DNA from: Pandoraea oxalativorans
Lineage (GTDB): Bacteria; Pseudomonadota; Gammaproteobacteria; Burkholderiales; Burkholderiaceae
Assembly (NCBI RefSeq): GCF_000972785.3
Contig: NZ_CP011253.3
Span: 2,790,001-2,854,000, forward strand
DNA length: 64,000 bases
Direction of reading: 5' to 3'
The notes beneath the pieces are model-generated. The model was not told where the DNA came from. It searched no databases and saw only the letters and a program-made list of their open reading frames with translations. Position 1 is the first letter of the stretch, and each line of letters starts with the position of its first letter. The position numbers and the translations under genes are program-made. Of this stretch, positions 35,681-47,463 are shown piece by piece.

Positions 35681-36073
35681 TTACTCGAACGCCGGATCGA
35701 CCGGCACCCGATAGCCGACGGCGAGCCGGTTGGTTTCGTTGGCCATGCCTACGACGGCCAGCAGCTCGCCGAACATCTCGTCGGTCATCCCCGCTCGACG
35801 CGCGCCTGCCGTGTGACTCGCTACGCAATATCCACAGTTGTTGGTGACGCTGACCGCGATGTAGATCAGTTCCTTGACCAGCGGATCGAGCGCACCGTCC
35901 GCCATGATGTCCTTGAGACTGCCCCAGGTCCGCGCCAGGGTCGGCGGATGCTGTGCGATGTACTTCCAGAAGTTGTTGACATCGGGGACACCCCGCGTGG
36001 CTTTGATGTCGTCGAAGACGGCTTTGACTTCAGGTGTGGCGGATACGTATTCGACAGGCTTTTGCTGGCTCAT
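35681..36073 (-). CDS. Carboxymuconolactone decarboxylase/AhpD-like family protein
   Basis: 130 residues starting MSQQKPVEYVSATPEVKAVF. The family motif is VTNNCGYCVASHTAGARRAG, with CxxC and His, and preceding LVKELIYIAVS. The redox pair suggests peroxidase activity of the AhpD type. It is convergent with the flavin oxidoreductase gene (35 bp apart). It is not closely similar to the AhpD-like protein at 28675. Confidence 0.9.
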   Translation of the reverse strand: MSQQKPVEYVSATPEVKAVFDDIKATRGVPDVNNFWKYIAQHPPTLARTWGSLKDIMADGALDPLVKELIYIAVSVTNNCGYCVASHTAGARRAGMTDEMFGELLAVVGMANETNRLAVGYRVPVDPAFE

Positions 36074-36235
36074 GGATGATGTGCGCCCGACAGGCGTGCG
36101 AGGAAGGGAACGGGTAGGTTACAAGCTTTCGCGTGAGACCGTCGTTTCATCGCAGCATGGAATGCGCCCTCCCGTCGCACGCACCATTCGCAATGTTGCA
36201 AACGAGAATCATTTTTAATCTCGATCTGATCGAGC

Positions 36236-37774
36236 TTACGCCAGACGAAACACCGCGACGGCGGACTTCAGCGACTCGGCCTGTTCGGCCAGCGACTGAG
36301 CGGCCGCCGACGCCTGCTCGACCAGCGCCGCGTTTTGCTGCGTGACCTCGTCCATTTGCGTGACGGCGCGTGCCACCTGATCGATACCCGCCGTCTGCTC
36401 TTCCGATGCCGCCGAAATCTCTGCCATGATGTCCGTCACGCGTTGCACGCTGTTCGCAATGCTGCTCATCGCCGCCCCCGCCTCACCGACGATACGGCTG
36501 CCCGCAGCCGAGCGCTCGGCCGACGTCTCGATCAGCGTCTTGATGTCGCGCGCCGCACTCGCCGAGCGCTGTGCCAGCGTCCGTACCTCTCCTGCGACGA
36601 CCGCAAACCCACGTCCCTGCTCTCCCGCACGTGCCGCTTCGACGGCCGCATTCAAGGCGAGGATATTCGTCTGAAACGCGATGCCGTCGATCAGCGCAAT
36701 GATGTCGCGAATCCGCGCCGACCCGGCATCGATGGCTCGCATCGTGTCCGTGACCTCGGTCATTGCGGTGTCCCCCGCCCCTGTCTGATCGCTCGCCTGC
36801 CGCGCCAGTTGGTTCGCCTGACGCGCATGTTCCATGTTCTGACGCACCGTGCTGGTCAGTTGCTCCATGCTGGCCGCCGTCTCTTCCAACGAGGCCGCCT
36901 GTTGCTCCGTACGGGCCGACAGATCCAGATTGCCTGCGGCAATCTCGCGCGCGCTGGCCGCGATCGCTTCACCGCTTTTGCGAACGCGGGCGACCGTATC
37001 GTTGAGCTGCGTCTTCATCTTGGCGAGTGCGTCCAGTAACCGGCCCATCTCATCGGTCGACGTTGCATGCACGGCGCGCTGCAAATTCCCCTCGGCAATT
37101 TCCTGGAAGTGCTCGAGGACATCGTCAAGCGGCTGCGTGATCGCGCGGTTAAGCGAGCGCGCCGTCAGGAAGGCCGCAATAATCGCAAATGCAATCGCCC
37201 CGACGGTCACGACAAACAAGCGATCGTAGGTCGACACTGCCGAGTCGAAGCTGGACTTCGCCCGGTCGTCGTAAAGCTTCTTGAGCGCTTCGTTAGCGTT
37301 GACGTATGACGTGTAGCGCTTGCCCAGCACCGCCGCCTGCTCGTAGTAGACGTCGGTCTGTCCGGCGGCAATGCTGTTCTGGACCAACGTGAAGGCGTCC
37401 TTGAGCGCCTGGCGCGTGCCCGTCACGTCTTTCGCAAGCCGTTGTTCGTCGGCGTCCGACGGCAACGCCAGATAGGCCTGCCATGCTTTCTCGGACTCGC
37501 CCCAGTACTCGGTGCCCTTCTTGACGTCGGCCGTCTTGATCTCTTCAGACGGCGCTTGCGGGGCACGCAGCACGACCGCACGCGCACGCCCGATGTGAAT
37601 TTCCGATTCGCCCAGCAAACGGGTGCTCGCCAGTTCCTTGTCGTGGACCTCACGCAAACTCCCTACGGTGTTGCGCAATCCAATGAGCGCCAATGCGCCG
37701 ATGACCAGCACAAGGACCGCCAGACCGGCCACAGCCATCCGCAACCGCCAACGAATCGTCCAATTTTTCAACAT
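36236..37774 (-). CDS. Methyl-accepting chemotaxis protein
   Basis: 512 residues from ATG 37774 ([20 protein letters not shown]); ATG 37798 is in frame. TM1 is at residues about 13-33, then a periplasmic four-helix-bundle sensor, TM2 near 190-210 ([20 protein letters not shown]), a HAMP domain ([20 protein letters not shown]) and the cytoplasmic signalling coiled coil. The hairpin tip [20 protein letters not shown] followed by [20 protein letters not shown] is canonical. No C-terminal CheR-binding pentapeptide is seen. The ligand is unknown and no other chemotaxis gene is nearby. Confidence 0.95.
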   Translation of the reverse strand: MLKNWTIRWRLRMAVAGLAVLVLVIGALALIGLRNTVGSLREVHDKELASTRLLGESEIHIGRARAVVLRAPQAPSEEIKTADVKKGTEYWGESEKAWQAYLALPSDADEQRLAKDVTGTRQALKDAFTLVQNSIAAGQTDVYYEQAAVLGKRYTSYVNANEALKKLYDDRAKSSFDSAVSTYDRLFVVTVGAIAFAIIAAFLTARSLNRAITQPLDDVLEHFQEIAEGNLQRAVHATSTDEMGRLLDALAKMKTQLNDTVARVRKSGEAIAASAREIAAGNLDLSARTEQQAASLEETAASMEQLTSTVRQNMEHARQANQLARQASDQTGAGDTAMTEVTDTMRAIDAGSARIRDIIALIDGIAFQTNILALNAAVEAARAGEQGRGFAVVAGEVRTLAQRSASAARDIKTLIETSAERSAAGSRIVGEAGAAMSSIANSVQRVTDIMAEISAASEEQTAGIDQVARAVTQMDEVTQQNAALVEQASAAAQSLAEQAESLKSAVAVFRLA

Positions 37775-38216
37775 TTGCGCTTCCGCCTTTCTTTCCATTT
37801 CGTGGCCACCGAGAGCGGTCGCCACCGTCTGCCCTCCGGCACGATACCCGTACCTTCATTGACAGCGTTAGCGGCTCCAACGGCGAGAAAGCGGAAAACT
37901 TGAGGCGATGGAGGAAGTCCGGCCGCTTCTTGTTGTTTTGACGCGGAAACGTTGCGATATACGCGTCATATATTGCATTGCCTCCAGATTAGCGACCGTT
38001 AGACGCCGTTCGCACGGGACGGGAAAGCCGTCCCGCGCCCCATCGCCGCGCCGTGGCAAAACTACATCGGTTTGTACGGATTCCCGTCACCGGAACGGGC
38101 GGGCGCAAGCTGCGCGAGATCCGAGCGCGCGCACAGAAATTGCTTGGACTCGGCTTACACCTACGAGCGCCGCCTGCTTGTCAGACGATTCGCCGGTCAA
38201 GGAGGACCGCCAGCCC
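37775..38216. other. 442-bp gap between chemoreceptor and decarboxylase genes
   Basis: Divergent promoter region with no credible gene. The middle is AT-rich around 37960-37980. A perfect 8-bp hairpin (CGGGACGG, loop GAAAG, CCGTCCCG) lies at 38015-38035, about 180 bp before the downstream start; it has no T-run and could be a leader structure or regulator site. Confidence 0.5.
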
Positions 38217-39494
38217 ATGACGTCAACCGCCCGCGCTGCATCACCCTCGCCCCACCCCCCCGCCGTACAGGGATCGCGCCGCCGTCTCGGCGCATGGATC
38301 ACCGAAAACGAAACCGCGATCGCCGATTTGCGCGCCGACTTCGTGCGGCACGCCCGTCATCGCATGATGACGGAGCCGCTGAGTCCGGCGGTTGCTCGTT
38401 TGCGCGCGTGCATCTTCGACGATCCTGTGCGGCGAATGGACCTCAGCAAAGCCATCACGCAGGCGCTGGGAGACGGTCATCGACTGGGATTCGAAGACAT
38501 CGACACGCTGATCCACACCATCGACTATGTCGTCACCACAGCGCCCGCGTTCGACAAGAAGAGCCTTATCGTCTGCCCGGTCAACGCGCTGCTCGACTGG
38601 CTGATGTGTATGCCGTCAGGTTATGCGTTCTTTCGCGATTCCGACTTCAACCGCTGCATGCGCGATGTGCTCACTCAGTGGTGCCAGTTCCTCAGCGGCC
38701 CCGAGTCACGCACCTTCCTGAATACCCGCGCGCCCGACGGCTGGCTCAGTGCAGACGCCAATGCCCGGCTCGGTCTGCATCAGTTCGAAGTGGATGTGTC
38801 GCAACCGTACGGCGGCTGCAATTCGTGGAACGCCTTCTTCACGCGCCGCTTCAAGCCCGACGCGCGCCCCGTCGCTTCGCCCGACGACTCGCGCGTCATC
38901 GTCAACGCGTGTGAAAGCACGCCTTACCACGTAAGGCGCGAGGTCCGCATGCGCGACAGCTTCTGGATCAAATCACAGCCCTATTCCCTGATCGACATGT
39001 TCGGCGCGTCGCACAAAGCGCTGGCCGCCCCATTTGCCGACGGCGCCGTATATCAGGCCTACCTGAGCGCGTACGACTACCACCGCTGGCATTCGCCGGT
39101 GGACGGCACGGTCGTCGCGGCCTATCGCTTGCCGGGCACGTATTTTTCGGAGACGGAATCGGAGGGAGACGATCAGGCAGGACTCAACGATTCTCAAGGC
39201 TATCTGACGGCGACGGCCACGCGGGCCGTCGTCGTCATCCGGGCGGACGATCCTGCGATCGGCACACTCGGCTGCCTGTTCGTCGGGATGGGAGATGTGT
39301 CGTCGTGCGTGCTCCAGGTCGAGCGCGGACGGCATCTGGGCAAAGGCGATGCACTGGGGTACTTCCAGTATGGCGGTTCGACCTACTGTCTGGTCTTCGA
39401 ACCCGGCGTGGTGCAGTCGTTCACCGCCGACGAGGACCGGCTGCCGCACGACAAACCGGTCAAAGTGAACGCCGCGATTGCCATGACGGCTTAA
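38217..39494 (+). CDS. Phosphatidylserine-decarboxylase-like pyruvoyl enzyme
   Basis: 425 residues from ATG 38217, with a strong AAGGAGG ten bases upstream. The N-terminal half (for example VNALLDWLMCMPSGYAFFRD, LTQWCQFLSGPES) matches the N-terminal domain that precedes the catalytic domain in long PSD-like proteins such as fungal tryptophan decarboxylase PsiD. The catalytic half includes GGCNSWNAFFTRRFKPDARP, AYDYHRWHSPVDGTVVA and the self-cleavage site YGGSTYCLVFEPG, where Ser388 should become the pyruvoyl group. The protein is soluble, without the membrane anchor of housekeeping Psd. An amino-acid decarboxylase role is plausible; the substrate is unknown. Confidence 0.87.
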   Translation: MTSTARAASPSPHPPAVQGSRRRLGAWITENETAIADLRADFVRHARHRMMTEPLSPAVARLRACIFDDPVRRMDLSKAITQALGDGHRLGFEDIDTLIHTIDYVVTTAPAFDKKSLIVCPVNALLDWLMCMPSGYAFFRDSDFNRCMRDVLTQWCQFLSGPESRTFLNTRAPDGWLSADANARLGLHQFEVDVSQPYGGCNSWNAFFTRRFKPDARPVASPDDSRVIVNACESTPYHVRREVRMRDSFWIKSQPYSLIDMFGASHKALAAPFADGAVYQAYLSAYDYHRWHSPVDGTVVAAYRLPGTYFSETESEGDDQAGLNDSQGYLTATATRAVVVIRADDPAIGTLGCLFVGMGDVSSCVLQVERGRHLGKGDALGYFQYGGSTYCLVFEPGVVQSFTADEDRLPHDKPVKVNAAIAMTA

Positions 39495-39540
39495 GCGAAC
39501 CCAAGCGCACGTTAGGGCGATTGCGCCGCGCGCGAACGAC

Positions 39541-39669
39541 TTACAGCGCGCGCTTGACGGTGCGCGCAGCCCCCGAAATGTCCTGCCCGACGCCGTCGAC
39601 CGTATTGCAACCCGCCAGGGCAAACAGCGAACCGATTACCAGAGAAAACGCCACGAAACGCGCCAACAT
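39541..39669 (-). CDS. Entericidin A/B-family small lipoprotein
   Basis: 42 residues from ATG 39669, with GAGG six bases upstream. The signal peptide MLARFVAFSLVIGSLFALAG ends in a lipobox LAGC, so the Cys becomes the lipid-modified N-terminus. The short mature part (CNTVDGVGQDISGAARTVKR) has the GxGxDI entericidin pattern. Known entericidins are small outer-membrane lipoproteins linked to envelope stress or programmed lysis. Confidence 0.85.
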   Translation of the reverse strand: MLARFVAFSLVIGSLFALAGCNTVDGVGQDISGAARTVKRAL

Positions 39670-39883
39670 ATCGACCTCGATACAAAAAATCGCAAAAACT
39701 TGCGAAGACTGCATGACCCCGGATCTCTGGCCATCGATGCCCCCAATGCACAGAATCCGGATTCTTTTGACTGACTGCTGCACCTGCCCGGGACTTGGCC
39801 CGCTCGCCTGCGCAACGCGCAATTGTGCTTGAAAATCGTCGCGACGGGAACGCACACCGACGCCCGGTCGATGCCTGTCCGTC

Positions 39884-42177
<2,294 letters not shown>

Positions 42178-42200
42178 TGGGCGCCGTCGCGCCAAACCGG

Positions 42201-42234
42201 TCGGCCCCTCGATCGCATGGATTCGAGGGGCCGA
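42201..42234. terminator. Bidirectional hairpin after dgdA
   Basis: TCGGCCCCTCGA and TCGAGGGGCCGA form a perfect 12-bp stem with a 10-nt loop between convergent dgdA and the esterase gene. Without a T-run it may act as a transcript end or stabilising structure. Confidence 0.7.
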
Positions 42235-42265
42235 TGTTGCATCGCTTCAACCGCTGGATCGGACG

Positions 42266-43171
42266 TCAGTCATTACGCTGCGGACGCTGAACATCGCGGA
42301 AGATGTACTTCAGCGCGTCGGGCAGCGTACTCGCCCAGACCGGCCACTCATGCTTGCCGTCGACGATGCGCAACTCCGCCGGTTGCTTGTTCGCGCGCAG
42401 CAACTCATAAAAGCGCGTGGCTTCCATCTCGATGTTGAAATCGTCGTCGTCGCCCGAGTTGATGTACATCGGCACCTTGATGCCTTTCTTCAGGAACTCG
42501 TCGAAATACGCCGGATAGTTGTTCTGCTGCCAGACACGTGCGCTGTACTCGCCATTCGTGTTCGGCTCGGCAAACACCTTCACGAAGCGGGCCGACGAGT
42601 CCTTCGGCGGCTCCGGATTGTAGATAGCCGGACTCAAGAGCGCAGCCGCCTTGAACTTCTCCGGATACTTGAGCGCGTAGCGCATCGCACCGTACCCCCC
42701 CATCGACAGGCCGCCGATCAGGCGTGCGTCGCGCGACTTGATCGCCCGATACGTCTTCTCGACGTGCGGGATCAACTCGCTGAAGAACGCCGTTTCCATG
42801 CGCTCCTTGAGGTCCACGTACCAGTTGGTATTGGCGTCCGGCATGATCACGATGGCCGGGGGAATGTCGCCGTGGCCGATCAGCTTGTCCATGGTCGACT
42901 GCATGCGGCCCTTGACCACCCAGTCGTTCTTCACGCCGTCGTTGCCGTGCAGCAGGTACAGCACAGGGTACGTCGTCTTGCCGCTGGCTTCGTAGCCCGT
43001 CGGGAGGTAGACGTTGTAGGTCAGCGGGCGCGACAAATTCTTGCTGTAGACCTCGCTCGACAAAACCTCGCTCGCGTGCGCCGGTGCACCGAGCAATGCT
43101 GCCGCAGCCATCAAACCCGACGCGAACTTCGGCAACTGCCGGGTCAGACGCCCACCCTGTTGATGGAACAT
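42266..43171 (-). CDS. Secreted esterase (esterase D/feruloyl-esterase-like)
   Basis: 301 residues from ATG 43171; GTG 43180 in the same frame is closer to the AGGAGG site and is a real alternative. A signal peptide ends near PAHA (residue about 33). The alpha/beta-hydrolase nucleophile is Ser156 in GGLSMGGYGAMRYALKYPE, with VLYLLHGNDG forming the oxyanion region and the final KHEWPVW supplying the His. The family includes feruloyl esterases, esterase D and mycolyltransferase-like enzymes. The natural ester is unknown. It is convergent with dgdA. Confidence 0.88.
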   Translation of the reverse strand: MFHQQGGRLTRQLPKFASGLMAAAALLGAPAHASEVLSSEVYSKNLSRPLTYNVYLPTGYEASGKTTYPVLYLLHGNDGVKNDWVVKGRMQSTMDKLIGHGDIPPAIVIMPDANTNWYVDLKERMETAFFSELIPHVEKTYRAIKSRDARLIGGLSMGGYGAMRYALKYPEKFKAAALLSPAIYNPEPPKDSSARFVKVFAEPNTNGEYSARVWQQNNYPAYFDEFLKKGIKVPMYINSGDDDDFNIEMEATRFYELLRANKQPAELRIVDGKHEWPVWASTLPDALKYIFRDVQRPQRND

Positions 43172-43410
43172 TTCGAACACATACCCTCCTGATGTCAATC
43201 GATGTCTAGTGAATCGCTAGTTATGCATAACGTCCGCCATCAAGGACGGACGGGCAGAAGATTAACATCTGAAATGAATCTGAGGGCAGCGAATATGAGG
43301 GGTCAGAACACAATGTCGTCGCTTGTGCGGTTCGCGCGGTTCGTAATAGCATGTGCCATGCCCTGCGCCCGGTGTCATGACGACGGCCTGACGCCACTCC
43401 AATCGCCCCC

Positions 43411-43824
43411 ATGAACGATCTTCTTTACCTCGATCACACCGCTTTCGCGGATCTCGCTGCTCTCGCCGAATCGTCCGCCAGCCACTGCGCCGATTGCCAA
43501 TGCACCCGAACGCCGCTCGACGGCTGGGCAAGCTTGCCCAACTCGTTGCCCGACGCGCAGCTCGAAGTCGTCGGCACCTTGTTCGCGCCAAATGAGCCGG
43601 AACCGACGTTCAGCGAATATCACCCTGACGGCACGTCCTACTGGGCAACGAACGCGCCCATCGCGCCGCGCTACTTTCCCTACAACCGCGCGAATGTCTG
43701 CCGGTGCCGCGACTGTGGTCGTCTGTATCTGCGCTATCAGGAAGGCGGCGGCTATTTTGTCGACCAGCGCATCCGGCACGTGAACGCGGCACTGATCGTC
43801 GACGCGCCGCTCGAAAACGTCTGA
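43411..43824 (+). CDS. Hypothetical protein with paired Cys motifs
   Basis: 137 residues starting MNDLLYLDHTAFADLAALAE. I do not recognise the family. Two Cys pairs (SHCADCQCTRTP near residues 25-33 and VCRCRDCGRLYLRYQ near 96-102) could form a zinc ribbon. The middle segment is aromatic and Pro-rich (SEYHPDGTSYWATNAPIAP). No signal peptide or membrane segment. It seems to be a single-gene unit; 225 bp follow before the glycosyltransferase. Confidence 0.75.
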   Translation: MNDLLYLDHTAFADLAALAESSASHCADCQCTRTPLDGWASLPNSLPDAQLEVVGTLFAPNEPEPTFSEYHPDGTSYWATNAPIAPRYFPYNRANVCRCRDCGRLYLRYQEGGGYFVDQRIRHVNAALIVDAPLENV

Positions 43825-44049
43825 CGGGCGACGTCGTCGAACGAAAGTTTGTTGCCGTCCTTTTTCATTCGTTTTGTTTTGTTCACGTTTGTGAACAGAG
43901 TTGACCGAAAACGGCTGGCAACACGCTGCTTCAGCACGCGAAACGACAACAAAAACAAGAACATACGTCGATATTCATCAGCGCTTACTTTGGTTCGGAT
44001 TGCAAACTAAGGTGAAGAACGTACGCGCATTCGTCCAGTCGAAGCGCGC

Positions 44050-45591
44050 ATGCAAAATCACGCCACTACCTCCACATCGCCGACCGATACGTCAGTGCGT
44101 CGCACGCTCACGTTGCGAGCACTCGTCAGTCGAGCGGCCGTCGCCGTTCAGTTTTCGCCGTCGCTCTATGTCACGGTGTACGCCATCGTCTGGACGCTCA
44201 CGAGCGCCGCCCTCGATCCCACCGTGCCCTTCGACGCTGTCGAAGCCCTGAACTGGGCCCGCAATGCGGAATGGGGAACACCCAAGAACCCCTGGCTGGT
44301 CGGGTTCTCGATGTGGCCAGCAATAGGGTCGGGGCTGACTGGTGAAGCGCTTGCGTTCTATTGGTATGCGTCGCACTTCGCGGTAGTTGCCGTCGGGATG
44401 CTGGGTGTCTGGCATCTGGCCGAACGGTTGTCGGGCGATCCGCGTCTTGCCTGGCTCGCCCTGCTGAGCCTGCACCTGAGCGGCGCGATCAACATCGACA
44501 TCCTCCCGTACAACGACAACTATCTGCTGGTCATGCTCTGGCCGTGGATGCTCTGGCTCTTCGTGCGCGCGATGTACGACTCGCCAAAGTTCTGGCTGGC
44601 GTTCGGCGTAGTCGCCGGTCTCGCTGCCATGACCAAGTATTCGACGTTTGCACTGCTGGGCGCGATATTTGTCATGACGCTGTGGACACCGGACACGCGC
44701 CGCCACTACCGGCACCCCGCCTTCCTGCTCGGGCTGCTCGTCTTCTTCGCCCTGATTGCCCCGAACATCCTTTGGCTCGCACGGCACGATTTCGCAGCGT
44801 TTCGCTGGGTCGACGACCAGATCCACCCCAGGTTGAACTGGCGCGGCCTGCGCGGCGCACTCACCGCGTTCTATCCTGTGGCGACGCTCGCTTTCGTCAT
44901 GCATCTGGCCGGTCTGCGCTTCAAACGTCCGACCGCGCCGGTCCGGTTCGTCGCGATGACAGTGCTCGCGCCGCTACTTCCCATCCTCATCTATTTCACG
45001 CTGCACGAAGGCGGACGCATCTCCGAATGGCTGCAACCGTTCGCCGTCCCGCTGCCCGCGCTGTTCGTCGCGTGTGTGTTACCGGTCACGGCAAAGCGCG
45101 CCCCGCGAATTTCGCGCTGGTTGCCCGTCGTCGGGCTGACGGTGTGGATGGGCTATGCCACGGTGCTGAGCCTGAACTTGCGTAACACCGGAGAGAAGTT
45201 CGCCGGTATCAAAGCGGCGAGCATCGCCCTGGAACAGCGCTGGCGGGCGCGCTATCACGCGCCGCTGGCTTACGTCGGCAACGACCATCTCGCAACGTGG
45301 CTGACGTTCTACGCACCGGGCCAGCCACGCCTGCTCACCCGCTGGTCGGCGAAAGTGCGCCCCAATATCTACACAAAGGACATCGACGAGGTAGAAGTCC
45401 GCGCGCGCGGGGCGATTCTGATCGGCCACCCCGGCCGGTCGTGCCGACGCGCCAGTTTCGCGCATACGCTCGCCCTGTGGCCGTCGCTGACCATCGACGC
45501 CCGCGAAACGCTGCCGTTCTCGTACCACGGCGGCAGCACGCCCGGCACGGCAATGCCGCTTTGCGTCGCATACATTGCACCGCAGCCATGA
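44050..45591 (+). CDS. GT39/ArnT-like membrane glycosyltransferase
   Basis: 513 residues from ATG 44050, with many hydrophobic segments after a polar N-terminus (first TM about 35-55). The early periplasmic loop carries the acidic residues conserved in this superfamily (VPFDAVEALNWARNAEWGTP), and AAMTKYSTFALLGAIFVMTL is the typical internal segment. Such enzymes use polyprenyl-phosphate sugars to modify lipid A, proteins or other acceptors at the periplasmic face. Substrate and acceptor cannot be told. The next gene encodes an unrelated binding protein 103 bp downstream. Confidence 0.86.
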   Translation: MQNHATTSTSPTDTSVRRTLTLRALVSRAAVAVQFSPSLYVTVYAIVWTLTSAALDPTVPFDAVEALNWARNAEWGTPKNPWLVGFSMWPAIGSGLTGEALAFYWYASHFAVVAVGMLGVWHLAERLSGDPRLAWLALLSLHLSGAINIDILPYNDNYLLVMLWPWMLWLFVRAMYDSPKFWLAFGVVAGLAAMTKYSTFALLGAIFVMTLWTPDTRRHYRHPAFLLGLLVFFALIAPNILWLARHDFAAFRWVDDQIHPRLNWRGLRGALTAFYPVATLAFVMHLAGLRFKRPTAPVRFVAMTVLAPLLPILIYFTLHEGGRISEWLQPFAVPLPALFVACVLPVTAKRAPRISRWLPVVGLTVWMGYATVLSLNLRNTGEKFAGIKAASIALEQRWRARYHAPLAYVGNDHLATWLTFYAPGQPRLLTRWSAKVRPNIYTKDIDEVEVRARGAILIGHPGRSCRRASFAHTLALWPSLTIDARETLPFSYHGGSTPGTAMPLCVAYIAPQP

Positions 45592-45694
45592 ATATCTAAA
45601 GCAGAATCGCTTCGTTGCCCGCGCGGAGCCGGTCCGGATAATTCTTGTTCATCGACCGACATTCATTACAACGCCATTTCACGGGGCAACGCTC

Positions 45695-46681
45695 ATGAAA
45701 CCGCCTAAGGCCGTCTCGGCCATCTCACGCCGTCAGTTCCTTACGGTGCTCAGCGCAGGGGCCGCATCGGCCGCGCTCCCTTCGTTTTCGGCTTACGCCG
45801 CCTACGAGGCGGGCAAGTTCCGCATCGGCTACCAGAAGGCCGCCAGCACCCTCGTGCTAGCCAAAGCCAATGGCTCGCTGGAAGCGCGGCTCAAGCCGCT
45901 TGGCGTAGAAGTCACATGGGCGGAGTTTGCGGCTGGCCCGCAGTTGCTCGAAGCCCTGAACGTCGGCGCAATCGATTTCGGATACGTCGGCGAAGCGCCG
46001 CCCGTCTTCGCGCAAGCGGCCGGGGCCGACTTCGTCTACAGCGCCTACGAGGTGCCCACGCCCCTCGCCGAAGGTGTCGTCGTACCCAACAGTTCGTCGG
46101 TCAAAACGGTGGCCGATCTTCGCGGCAAGCGCGTGGCGTTCAACAAGGGATCGGACGTCCACTGGTTCCTCGTTGCGTTGCTGCGCAAGCACGGCCTCGA
46201 TTACGGCGACATCAGCCCGGTGTTTCTTGCCCCTGCCGACGCCCGCGCAGCCCTTGAGCGCGGCTCGGTCGACGCCTGGGCAATCTGGGACCCGTTCCTT
46301 ACCGCCGTGCTCGACCAGAGCCCGGTGCGTCTGCTGGCCAATGCCGAAGGCGCGGCCGATCACCATCAGTTCTTCCTGAGTCAACGGGCCTTCGCCGAAA
46401 AGCGCGCCGACGTCATCAAGGCAACGCTCGACGCCCTCGGCCAGACGGGGCAGCAGATTCGTGGCGACTATGCCGCAGCCGCCGCACAACTGGCCTCGAT
46501 CCAAGGGCTCGACGCCAAAATTATCGAGAAGGGGCTGCGTCACTACGCGCATGTCTACAAGCCGGTGTCGCCGTCCGTGCTGGCCGCGCAACAACGGATT
46601 GCCGACACGTTCCTGCAACTCAAGCTGATTCCGCGACAAATTCGTGTGGCCGACGCCACACTGCGTCAGCCGATTGCGTGA
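45695..46681 (+). CDS. Tat-exported ABC substrate-binding protein (sulfonate/nitrate type)
   Basis: 328 residues from ATG 45695. The N-terminus carries a twin-arginine motif SRRQFL (11-16) and a hydrophobic run ending at AYAAYEAGKFRIGYQKAA. The mature protein has the SsuA/TauA-like pattern: LLEALNVGAIDFGYVGEAPP, TVADLRGKRVAFNKGSDVHW, AALERGSVDAWAIWDPFLTA. Members bind aliphatic sulfonates, taurine or related sulfur compounds in the periplasm. No permease or ATPase gene lies beside it, so it must pair with transporter parts elsewhere. A second protein of this type is encoded at 57477-58499. Confidence 0.92.
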   Translation: MKPPKAVSAISRRQFLTVLSAGAASAALPSFSAYAAYEAGKFRIGYQKAASTLVLAKANGSLEARLKPLGVEVTWAEFAAGPQLLEALNVGAIDFGYVGEAPPVFAQAAGADFVYSAYEVPTPLAEGVVVPNSSSVKTVADLRGKRVAFNKGSDVHWFLVALLRKHGLDYGDISPVFLAPADARAALERGSVDAWAIWDPFLTAVLDQSPVRLLANAEGAADHHQFFLSQRAFAEKRADVIKATLDALGQTGQQIRGDYAAAAAQLASIQGLDAKIIEKGLRHYAHVYKPVSPSVLAAQQRIADTFLQLKLIPRQIRVADATLRQPIA

Positions 46682-46861
46682 GGTCTTCCTGGCCACCTGA
46701 GCGGATGCCGTAGCTTGGGTGGCCGCCCACGGTGGCGCGCCCACCCGCATCGCCCGTCCCTTCGCACGCCTCTCGCCGCCTCCCGCACTTTCCCGGCTTT
46801 CCCCGCGCGCTCCCGTCCAGCTTTCCGACTTGGCAAAGTCCTCACGAATGTGACAGAATTC

Positions 46862-46890
46862 GCAACTCAGTTGCATTGCAATTGGGTTGC
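46862..46890. promoter_or_regulatory. Overlapping GCAAC-type dyads upstream of the DUF2946/TonB genes
   Basis: Two dyads, GCAAC-TCA-GTTGC (46862-46874) and GCAA-TTGGG-TTGC (46878-46890), sit about 90-118 bp before the DUF2946 start in a locally AT-rich stretch. Paired dyads of this kind upstream of a TonB-dependent receptor suggest control by a Fur-family or other metal-responsive repressor. This is inferred from pattern only. Confidence 0.45.
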
Positions 46891-46979
46891 ATTTTATTTT
46901 GTCGCGATTTGTCGTCCGGTTATCGACGTCCCGAATTTCCGTTTCTCGTTCCGTTTCTCGTTCTGCTACTCGTCGGCTC

Positions 46980-47366
46980 ATGCATCGCCGCTGGCTTCCT
47001 TTCTGGCTGATCGTCTGCGTACTCGTCTCGCAGATAGCCCTTGCACGGCACGTGGTGTTCCACACTGCGGCCGCGCTGGCGGCCGCGTCGGTGGCCGCCG
47101 AGGAACCGGCAGACGCGCAACGCCAATCCGGCGATGTCGGCAGCAGCGGCAGCAATGGTCAGCGTTCGGACGACGACGGGGTCTGCGAGCAATGCCTTGC
47201 ATTCATTGCAGTCGACGTTGCGCTCCCCGCACTGCCCGTCTTCGCCTCGCTCCCGCCGCTGCGCGAGTGGCACTACCCGCCGGTGGCGCAGATGCAGATG
47301 CGCTCCGTCTTGCGAGGGCCGACGCGTAATCGCGACCCTCCACGCCCCTCAGTGTCGTTCGTCTAA
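46980..47366 (+). CDS. DUF2946-like membrane-anchored protein
   Basis: 128 residues from ATG 46980 (MHRRWLPFWLIVCVLVSQIA). A hydrophobic N-terminal segment spans residues about 6-20. The centre is polar and Ser/Gly-rich, followed by DDDGVCEQCLAFIAVDVALP, a CxxC motif typical of small DUF2946 proteins, and a Pro-rich end. Genes of this type frequently precede TonB-dependent receptors or metal-resistance genes; here the receptor gene starts 97 bp downstream. A role in metal handling is inferred from the neighbour. Confidence 0.75.
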   Translation: MHRRWLPFWLIVCVLVSQIALARHVVFHTAAALAAASVAAEEPADAQRQSGDVGSSGSNGQRSDDDGVCEQCLAFIAVDVALPALPVFASLPPLREWHYPPVAQMQMRSVLRGPTRNRDPPRPSVSFV

Positions 47367-47463
47367 ATCAGAACACTCGCCGTCGCAGGTCGCGACGCGC
47401 CAACGCTGGCGCGTCTGCCACCAGTTGCGCGGCGTCCACACGTCAAACACACTGAGGTCCGGC

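Noticed and set aside
37908..38216. N-terminal extension of the decarboxylase gene
   Set aside because: The frame is open upstream, but the strong AAGGAGG site places the start at 38217, and the upstream codons contain a hairpin and AT-rich promoter-like DNA.
47041..47463. Longer start for the TonB receptor
   Set aside because: The extra codons overlap the DUF2946 gene and would bury the clear signal peptide; ATG 47464 has its own GAGG site.
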